Shown here: positions 1-5,021 of the stretch, one piece after another | Layout: each line of letters opens with the position of its first letter | How positions within the stretch are numbered: the stretch's first letter is position 1 | Assembly (NCBI GenBank): GCA_938039795.1 | Contig: CALHWU010000189.1 | Location: forward strand, 1-5,021 | Length of the DNA stretch: 5,021 bases | Reading direction: 5' to 3' | Source: an uncultured Muribaculaceae bacterium | GTDB lineage: Bacteria > Bacteroidota > Bacteroidia > Bacteroidales > Muribaculaceae | Position numbers and translations under genes: made by a program | The notes under the pieces: generated by a model | What the model saw: the letters and a program-made list of their open reading frames with translations, nothing else | Database searches by the model: none | What the model was told of the DNA's origin: nothing

Positions 1-1139
1 GACGGGAGCGCGTCCTTATGCATCATCACATAGATGGTCTTTGCGCGGACGAACGATTCGGACATGTTGAGATATCCTCCGAAGTCGTTGCGGTCAGTAC
101 CCCACGAATTTTTGGTGACGTAGTACTTCGTGCCGTTCTGATCCTTCGCGAGTCCGGTAAGATGCATCAGATGATCGTCGGTAGTGACAAACGTCTCGAA
201 TCCTTCCTGACGGACCTCCGGAGTGACAACGATCTCGGGGTACGGGCGGCGGAAAGCGAAAACCGAGTCGAGACGCTGCGCCTCGGTCAAGGAAGCGAAC
301 GATGCGGAGTCGGCCGACGAATAACGCGACAGGTCCTTTACGTCGGGATTGATGGCTGCGCCATGTCTGAACTGGAATCCGCGCTCGCTGACGTCGCCGT
401 CCCAGCAGACGGAGTAGCCGCCACGAAGCGCGCCGTCGATGACCTCCATCAGTTCGTCAAGAGGCAGGTTATACTGGCGGGCATGCTCCCAGTTGTCGGG
501 CACCTCAAGCTCGAATGCCTCATAATAGGGATGATGGGTGAATGATGTCAGCTCCACATAGTCGGAGGGATCGATGCCGAGCGATGCGGCAAACGACTTG
601 GGCGTATAGGTCTTGCCATGGTATGTAAACGTCTCCGGCACCGGTCCGAGATACGTGTCGAGCACATTGTTGACTATCTTGTCATACTGCGGAGAGCGTT
701 TCTTTGCCTTCACGGCCACGCCGGCCACAGCTTCGAGCATAGCCATCATCTCGCCATGATTATGACGCGGCGAGTCGTAGTTGATGCCGGAGTATACTTC
801 TTCGGGCACTATTCCTACCTGATTGTAGGCATTGAGAAACGTATGGCTAAGCGATCCCTGGCCGATATTTCCGCGGCCGCGGCGCAGATAATTGTCGTTG
901 AGCTGATTGAGGAGTTTCTGGCGCACTATGAACATCTCAGAGAGATCATGCTCGCCCTTGCCTTTGCGGAGCAGTTCCGACTCGACGAACGACGTGGTGG
1001 CGAAGCACCAGCAGGTGCCGCTCGACGCCTGGTTTTTCACGGGAGTGACGGCGACCGAATCGGTGACGGTGAAATCATAGGTCTGCGCCGACACCGACAT
1101 TGCGATGAGCAACGACGCAAAAGTTGTTACGTGTTTCAT
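1..1139 (-). CDS. Exported C1B-family cysteine peptidase (bleomycin hydrolase / aminopeptidase C-like), 3' end cut by window edge
   Basis: The reading frame is open without a stop from an ATG at 1139 to the left edge, giving 379 codons; only the last residues are missing, since it already reaches a family-typical tail (VMMHKDALP). Residues 1-19 look like a signal peptide (MKHVTTFASLLIAMSVSAQ) with cleavage near A18/Q19, so the enzyme should act in the periplasm or outside. The papain-fold catalytic set is visible: oxyanion Gln37 and nucleophile Cys43 in NQASSGTCW, His323 in DDHLMHLTG, and Asn344 in TKNSWG. Family members are cysteine peptidases that remove N-terminal residues from peptides; classical PepC and bleomycin hydrolase are cytoplasmic and around 450 residues, so this is the shorter secreted form that I associate with Bacteroidota. 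Residue 45 is Cys, giving CWC at the active site, which is unusual. It is the last visible gene of the cluster, 30 bases after the C69 dipeptidase. Family assignment is firm; substrate is not known. Confidence 0.93.
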   Translation of the reverse strand, partial: MKHVTTFASLLIAMSVSAQTYDFTVTDSVAVTPVKNQASSGTCWCFATTSFVESELLRKGKGEHDLSEMFIVRQKLLNQLNDNYLRRGRGNIGQGSLSHTFLNAYNQVGIVPEEVYSGINYDSPRHNHGEMMAMLEAVAGVAVKAKKRSPQYDKIVNNVLDTYLGPVPETFTYHGKTYTPKSFAASLGIDPSDYVELTSFTHHPYYEAFELEVPDNWEHARQYNLPLDELMEVIDGALRGGYSVCWDGDVSERGFQFRHGAAINPDVKDLSRYSSADSASFASLTEAQRLDSVFAFRRPYPEIVVTPEVRQEGFETFVTTDDHLMHLTGLAKDQNGTKYYVTKNSWGTDRNDFGGYLNMSESFVRAKTIYVMMHKDALP

Positions 1140-1169
1140 AACCGATATGAATTAAGGATTATTACAGCT
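1140..1169 (-). other. AT-rich spacer between the two peptidase genes
   Basis: This 30-base gap between the dipeptidase stop and the C1B peptidase ATG is about 70% A+T, clearly richer than the flanking coding DNA. Read on the minus strand it contains AATAATCCTTAATTCATATC and no Shine-Dalgarno match, which fits the AT-rich leaders that Bacteroidota commonly use for initiation. I see neither a hairpin followed by a T-run nor a Bacteroidota-type promoter (TTTG / TAnnTTTG), so the downstream gene is probably read from the same transcript. Confidence 0.6.
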
Positions 1170-2765
1170 TCAGAATCCGCGCGCAAAACGTGTCCAATAG
1201 CGGAGACCGAGTTCATTCCACCGCTGCATGGCGGCTCCGGCGAAATCGGCAGTATAGCCGGTAAGGAAGCGCGATGCGGCCTCAGGCCCGTTCTCTTTCA
1301 GGATCTGCGCATAACGGCTCTCCACATAGGGCATTTCGGCAAATCCCTTCTCGACGAAATGATGACGCGCGTCGGTCATTTCCCGGCGAGTATCGCCCCA
1401 GCGGACTGTCGCAAGCTTGTTGGCGCGCCGGAAGGGCCACACGGCCGCATTCTCGTCGTAACGGAGCTGTCCGTCGACTTTGAACGCGTCGGGGAGATCG
1501 GTCGTTCCGGCAAACACCGGGATGCGGGGGCTCTGCCCGGGATTGTCAAAGGCTACCCATGCCACAGCCCCCACTGCATCAGGAAGCCACTCACGGCACT
1601 GTATGACCGTAGAATAGGCACACTGGGGGACCGACACATTGCGGACGTTGACCACCGTGGAATCCTTCACGGCATTGAGAAGCTGCATCATGTCACGGCC
1701 CATCCATGGATTCGCGACGGGGCTCGTCACGGTATCCACCGCGCCGGTAGCCCGGTTCTTGCGGGTCACTTTAAGTTTGCTTGTCATATCGAATGATGTG
1801 CCCTCATAAGTTGAAGCCAGAAGCTCCATGACCATCTGCGGCGAAACGAGGCTGTCGGGCTTCACACTGACGGGGAGCTCCTCGGCATTATAGTCAAGAT
1901 GTAGCGACGGTGCGAGCTTATCAAGTATGAAATACTCTCTGACGCTGAACGACTTCGGTTCTCCGAAATAATTACCTCCGGCATAAGCTTTCCAGAAGCG
2001 GAAAGGCTCCTTGCCATCCCAGAAACCCATGCGGCGAGCCACGTCATATACATTTGCCGAAGCCATACAGTTGGCCGTATCAGCCGGATTGATGGATGAA
2101 ATGCGCGGGATGTTGGCCGACACTCCTATATGGTCGTCAGGGATCCGCACTGCCGCCCATACTCCGCCTATGGAGTCGGGGCCTTCGCCGAAAATCTCGA
2201 ACTGCCACACCTCACGAGGGTCGGCGATTGTCAGACACTCGCCCGAATCGCCGTAACCGTAGCGTTTGACCAGTTCACCCATCAGACGTATGGCCTGGCG
2301 CGCCGTCACGCAGCGCTGCAGAGCCAGACGCTGCAGCTCCTCGATACGGAACAGTCCGCGCGGATTCTCCAGCTCGCGTCGGCCGGAGATAGTGGTCTCC
2401 CCCATGGCGAGCTGCCTCTCGTTGAGACATGGATATGCCGTGTTGAGAAAAGCGTAGGTGCGTCCCGGCTGGGGTATGGTGTCCAGAGCGTACATGCCGC
2501 GGGCGCCTGTGGAATGATCGGTGTGCATGCGGCCTTTTACAACGATGGCGGTGGTGTCATGATCCAATGTGGCAGCGGGCACGATATCCATCCACGTGCG
2601 GTAATTGCCGTCGCAGGTATGGGACGTGATGACCGAACCATCGGCGGAAGCATTGCGGCCCACCATGATGCTCGTACAGCTGACGCGGTCGGGCAGAGGT
2701 TCTTCGGCCATTCCCTGCCCAATCGACGCTGCTAGGAAAAGAGTTATCAGAATGTGATGTTTCAT
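1170..2765 (-). CDS. Exported C69-family dipeptidase (Ntn-hydrolase fold)
   Basis: This 531-residue protein is a complete peptidase of MEROPS family C69 (PepD / dipeptidase A type), N-terminal nucleophile hydrolases that cleave dipeptides. Residues 1-20 form a signal peptide: basic start MKHH, hydrophobic ILITLFLAASIG, and a probable cut after GMA. The likely nucleophile is Cys30 in the family block SCTSIMVGRNASADGSVITS, which must be exposed by removal of everything before it. Further family-like stretches are NTAYPCLNERQLAMGETT (108-125), YGDSGECLTIADPREVWQFE (171-190) and IGVSANIPRI (213-222). The ATG at 2765 is chosen because the signal peptide begins there and because it overlaps the truA stop as ATGA; the frame is open 19 codons further upstream, but that stretch is polar and lies inside truA. 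The product should act in the periplasm or outside the cell, alongside the exported C1B peptidase encoded next. Family is clear; exact substrate is unknown. Confidence 0.92.
   Translation of the reverse strand: MKHHILITLFLAASIGQGMAEEPLPDRVSCTSIMVGRNASADGSVITSHTCDGNYRTWMDIVPAATLDHDTTAIVVKGRMHTDHSTGARGMYALDTIPQPGRTYAFLNTAYPCLNERQLAMGETTISGRRELENPRGLFRIEELQRLALQRCVTARQAIRLMGELVKRYGYGDSGECLTIADPREVWQFEIFGEGPDSIGGVWAAVRIPDDHIGVSANIPRISSINPADTANCMASANVYDVARRMGFWDGKEPFRFWKAYAGGNYFGEPKSFSVREYFILDKLAPSLHLDYNAEELPVSVKPDSLVSPQMVMELLASTYEGTSFDMTSKLKVTRKNRATGAVDTVTSPVANPWMGRDMMQLLNAVKDSTVVNVRNVSVPQCAYSTVIQCREWLPDAVGAVAWVAFDNPGQSPRIPVFAGTTDLPDAFKVDGQLRYDENAAVWPFRRANKLATVRWGDTRREMTDARHHFVEKGFAEMPYVESRYAQILKENGPEAASRFLTGYTADFAGAAMQRWNELGLRYWTRFARGF
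2762..2765 (-). other. ATGA stop/start overlap of truA and the dipeptidase gene
   Basis: On the minus strand the dipeptidase ATG (2765-2763) shares two bases with the truA TGA (2764-2762). Such overlaps usually mean co-transcription and often translational coupling by reinitiation. The junction supports the shorter dipeptidase start and shows that no promoter or terminator can sit between the two genes. Confidence 0.85.
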
Positions 2766-3541
2766 ATGATTGGTGTGTAAATTGCTGTTGAGGCGTCGAA
2801 ATAAGGATAACCCACATCCCATAGATAAAGCGCCTGAGGAGGCATCGACGTGCCGGCGGCACAGCGGTCGCGGGCCTCCACCACCCGCCCGAAGCCGTCA
2901 AACGACAGTTTCCCGCGCCCTACCTCTACGAGCGTACCCACCACTGCCCTCACCATATTACGGAGAAAGCGGTCGGCCGTTATCTCAAAATACCACGCTC
3001 CGGGAACTCCGTCGACACGAGTCCATACGGCACGTCTGACGCGGCATATCGTCGTGCGGGCGTCGGAATGCAGCTTGGCGAACGAAGCAAAATCGCTCAC
3101 GTCGAGCAGAGTCGCCGCGGCTGCGTTCATGGCCTCAAAATCAAGCCGGGAACCACACTGCCACGACAGCCAATGAAAAAAAGGACTCTTGCGCTCTGTC
3201 GCATAGTAGCGGTATGTGCGGGATACAGCGTCAAAACGGGCATGCGCATCGTGATGCACAGGCGTCAGTGAGTAGATGGCGATGTCAGGACCGCAAAGCG
3301 CGTTGAGGCCACGGAGCAGAGCGTCGACCGGCGGGGTATCCCGGGGAATGTCGGCATGGGCCACCATCATCCGTGCGTTGACTCCGGCATCGGTGCGCCC
3401 GGCACCGGTGACAGCCACACGACAACCCGTCAGCTTCCGGAATGCATCTTCAAGAATCTGCTGGACACTGACCGCTCCAGGCTGCACCTGCCAGCCATGA
3501 AAAGGAGCGCCGCGGTAGGAGAGCGTCAGGAAGAAGCGCAC
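2762..3541 (-). CDS. truA: tRNA pseudouridine(38-40) synthase TruA
   Basis: TruA converts uridines 38-40 in the tRNA anticodon arm to pseudouridine in the cytoplasm. From the chosen start the protein has 259 residues, normal for the family. The fold is readable in order: first strand RFFLTLSYRG with FHGWQVQP after it, catalytic motif GAGRTDAGVNA with Asp51, RFDAVSRTYRYY carrying the conserved Tyr, FASFAKLHSD, and the C-terminal RFLRNMVRAVVGTLVEVGRG block followed by AGTSMPPQALYL. I chose the GTG at 3541 because TruA proteins normally begin directly with the M-R-[YF]-F first strand, and it lies 10 bases after the speA stop with purine-rich DNA before it. An in-frame ATG at 3580 would add 13 residues overlapping speA and gives 272 residues; it cannot be excluded. 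Oddity: the motif usually reads GRTDAGVH, but here the His is Asn55, changed by one base (AAC for CAC), while the catalytic Asp is intact. The stop overlaps the next gene's start. Confidence 0.95.
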   Translation of the reverse strand: MRFFLTLSYRGAPFHGWQVQPGAVSVQQILEDAFRKLTGCRVAVTGAGRTDAGVNARMMVAHADIPRDTPPVDALLRGLNALCGPDIAIYSLTPVHHDAHARFDAVSRTYRYYATERKSPFFHWLSWQCGSRLDFEAMNAAAATLLDVSDFASFAKLHSDARTTICRVRRAVWTRVDGVPGAWYFEITADRFLRNMVRAVVGTLVEVGRGKLSFDGFGRVVEARDRCAAGTSMPPQALYLWDVGYPYFDASTAIYTPII

Positions 3542-3560
3542 CGCTCCCCCGTCACTCCTT
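3542..3560 (-). promoter_or_regulatory. speA/truA junction with a possible ribosome binding site
   Basis: Minus-strand DNA here reads AAGGAG (3560-3555), overlapping the last speA codons, then the TGA (3554-3552), then GGGGGAG (3550-3544) just before the GTG at 3541. AAGGAG matches the Shine-Dalgarno core but sits 13 bases from the GTG, which is long; GGAG at 3547-3544 is only 2 bases away, which is short. The ATG at 3580 has no purine-rich sequence before it (CGGGCCTTT). This weakly favours the GTG. Since Bacteroidota depend little on Shine-Dalgarno pairing, the support is modest. Confidence 0.35.
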
Positions 3561-5021
3561 GTCGAGATAAGTGTAGCCATAAAGGCCCGAACGGTAGTTG
3601 CTGAGGAATTCGCGACCCTCTTCAGGAGTTATCTTCCCGGCCCGCATCGACATCGAAACCCAGGCTTCCACGTTACGGACAAGTTTCTTAGGATTGTAGG
3701 CAACGTAATCAAGCACGTCGGCCACAGTCTCTCCATCAATCACACGCTCAATCTCGTAACGGTCGCGATAGACACTGATGTGTACGGCATTGGTGTCGCC
3801 GAACAGATTGTGGAGATCACCGAGTATCTCCTGATATGCTCCGGCAAGGAAAACGCCTATATAATAGTGCTCACCATCCTTGACAGAATGTACGGGCAGC
3901 GAGCTCACCGTGCCGTGGGGGCTTATGAAATTGGCGATCTTGCCGTCGGAATCGCATGTTATATCCTGTATCGTGCAGTTACGTGTCGGCTTCTCGTCAA
4001 GCCGCTGTATGGGCATGATTGGAAACAGCTGATCAATGGCCCACAGATCGGGGAGCGACTGGAAAAGCGAGAAATTGCAGAAATATTTATCGGGAAGCAT
4101 ACGCGCTATCTTACGCAGTTCCTCGGGTGCATGCTTGAGCGTCGAGGCCATTTCGCCGACTTCGCGGGCGATGGACCAGAAAAGCTTCTCTATCTGGGCG
4201 CGGGTGCGCAGGTCGAGCATGCCGAGACTGAAAAGATCGAGCGCCTCCTCGCGTATCTGCAGAGCGTCGTGCCAGCTCTCAAAAAGCCGCGGGTGATCGA
4301 GACGGTCCCAGATATCATAGAGTTCGCGTGCAAGCTCATGATCGTCGGGACTGATCTCCTGGCTCTCCTTCCACGACGGCAGTGATGTGGTCTCAAGCAC
4401 TTCGAATACGAGCACCGAATGATGCGCGGCAAGCGAACGCCCGCTTTCAGTGATGATATTTGGCTGCTTCAGATCGTTTTTCTTGCAAACCTCCACGAGG
4501 GCAGAGACAGCATCGTTGGCATACTCCTGTATGGAGTAGTTCATTGAACTTTCCGATGCAGAGCTTCGCGTACCGTCATAGTCAACGCCGAGTCCGCCGC
4601 CTATATCGACGAACTCGATATTGTAACCGAGCCGCGACAGCTGCGCATAAAACTGAGTGGCCTCCCTGAGCGCGTTCTTGATGCGCCTGATCTTGGTGAC
4701 CTGACTGCCAATATGGAAATGTATGAGCTTGAGACAGTCGGTCATCTTGTTCTTTTCAAGTATTTCAAGAGCCTCCAGAAGCTCACTCGAATTCAGACCA
4801 AACTTCGACTGGTCGCCACCCGATTCCTCCCACTTGCCGGAGCCGGTCGACGAAAGTTTTATCCGTATACCGACATTCGGCTTGATTTTAAGCCTTTTTG
4901 CCACGGATGCGATCAGCACGAGCTCATGTATCTTCTCGACGACTATGAATATGCGGCGTCCCATCTTCTGGGCGAGAAGCGCAAGCTGGAAGTGCTGCAC
5001 CCCAATGTCATCTACCTCAAG
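3552..5021 (-). CDS. speA: Biosynthetic arginine decarboxylase SpeA, 5' end cut by window edge
   Basis: SpeA decarboxylates arginine to agmatine with pyridoxal phosphate (and Mg2+ in characterised members), the first step of the arginine route to putrescine and spermidine. The frame is open to the right edge, giving 489 residues of a protein usually about 630-660 long, so roughly 140 N-terminal residues, including the PLP-binding Lys, lie outside. A GTG at 5000 is internal, because coding continues upstream as LEVDDIG. Visible fold type III landmarks, in order: GSGKWEESGGDQSKFGLN, HFHIGSQ, the glycine-rich FVDIGGGLGVDYDG, TESGRSLAAHH, the SpeA-specific helical insert around DLFSLGMLDLRTRAQIEKLF, then CDSDGKI with the catalytic Cys supplied across the dimer, and GVFLAGAYQEILGDLHNLFG. 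The stop is TGA at 3554-3552. It is the first visible gene of the tightly packed cluster, so the promoter should lie upstream of it, outside the window. No frameshift or missing residue is seen in the part present. Confidence 0.97.
   Translation of the reverse strand, partial: LEVDDIGVQHFQLALLAQKMGRRIFIVVEKIHELVLIASVAKRLKIKPNVGIRIKLSSTGSGKWEESGGDQSKFGLNSSELLEALEILEKNKMTDCLKLIHFHIGSQVTKIRRIKNALREATQFYAQLSRLGYNIEFVDIGGGLGVDYDGTRSSASESSMNYSIQEYANDAVSALVEVCKKNDLKQPNIITESGRSLAAHHSVLVFEVLETTSLPSWKESQEISPDDHELARELYDIWDRLDHPRLFESWHDALQIREEALDLFSLGMLDLRTRAQIEKLFWSIAREVGEMASTLKHAPEELRKIARMLPDKYFCNFSLFQSLPDLWAIDQLFPIMPIQRLDEKPTRNCTIQDITCDSDGKIANFISPHGTVSSLPVHSVKDGEHYYIGVFLAGAYQEILGDLHNLFGDTNAVHISVYRDRYEIERVIDGETVADVLDYVAYNPKKLVRNVEAWVSMSMRAGKITPEEGREFLSNYRSGLYGYTYLDKE

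Noticed and set aside
18..545. A 175-codon plus-strand open frame opposite the C1B peptidase
   Set aside because: The opposite strand carries the His323 and Asn344 motifs of a real peptidase here, and the plus-strand product shows no domain or signal.
871..882. A 12-base perfect palindrome, CCGCGGCCGCGG
   Set aside because: It lies inside the C1B peptidase and is explained by a run of Arg/Gly codons (RRGRG); it has no second copy and is not at a gene boundary.
1140..1169. A possible promoter or terminator between the two peptidase genes
   Set aside because: No TTTG / TAnnTTTG pair and no hairpin with a T-run is present in the spacer; it is only AT-rich.
618..1796. A 392-codon plus-strand open frame running antisense across both peptidase genes and their spacer
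   Set aside because: Its predicted protein is rich in Arg, His and Gly with no recognisable domain, and it lies opposite two genes with intact catalytic motifs. Long antisense frames are expected in GC-rich DNA with this codon usage.
2130..2735. A 201-codon plus-strand open frame opposite the dipeptidase
   Set aside because: It mirrors the conserved N-terminal half of the C69 enzyme and shows no features of its own.
2766..2822. A 19-codon N-terminal extension of the dipeptidase from an ATG at 2822
   Set aside because: It would put polar residues before a clear signal peptide and overlaps the conserved end of truA; the ATG at 2765 fits both the signal peptide and the ATGA junction.
3780..4385. 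A 201-codon plus-strand open frame opposite speA
   Set aside because: It is the antisense shadow of a strongly conserved part of SpeA; no independent start signal or domain is visible.
4998..5000. A GTG that could be taken as the start of a 482-residue speA product
   Set aside because: The frame stays open to the window edge with family-like sequence before it, and the PLP-lysine region of SpeA would be missing; the gene clearly begins outside.

Overview
The window is almost entirely coding. It holds four genes, all on the minus strand and read from right to left: an arginine decarboxylase (speA, 5' end cut by the right edge), a tRNA pseudouridine synthase (truA), an exported C69-family dipeptidase, and an exported C1B (bleomycin hydrolase/aminopeptidase C-like) cysteine peptidase whose last few codons are cut by the left edge. 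The only non-coding DNA is a 30-base spacer between the two peptidase genes and about 10 bases at the speA/truA junction. I see no RNA gene, mobile element, CRISPR array, repeat family or clear terminator.

The organism is most likely a member of the Bacteroidales, with a fairly GC-rich genome of the Muribaculaceae kind. This is an inference from three things: the TruA and SpeA sequences resemble Bacteroidota versions as I know them, the C1B signal peptide ends in the SAQ style common in that phylum, and the starts lack strong Shine-Dalgarno sites and have AT-rich leaders instead. I could not run a search to fix the genus.

Layout: speA (3552 to beyond 5021) ends about 10 bases before, or 29 bases inside, the start of truA, depending on which truA start is used. 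The truA stop overlaps the dipeptidase start in an ATGA (2762-2765). The C1B peptidase starts 30 bases after the dipeptidase stop. This packing strongly suggests one transcript, with its promoter upstream of speA and outside the window.

Functionally the cluster combines arginine decarboxylation (polyamine synthesis) and tRNA anticodon-arm modification, both cytoplasmic, with two signal-peptide-bearing peptidases that would trim peptides in the periplasm or outside the cell. A peptide-scavenging link to arginine and polyamine metabolism is possible but is inference; co-transcription of unrelated housekeeping genes is the simpler reading. I do not see a convincing new biological system here. 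The points most worth a second look are a His-to-Asn change in the TruA catalytic motif, a CWC active site in the C1B peptidase, and the nine-residue spacer between signal peptide and nucleophile in the C69 enzyme.
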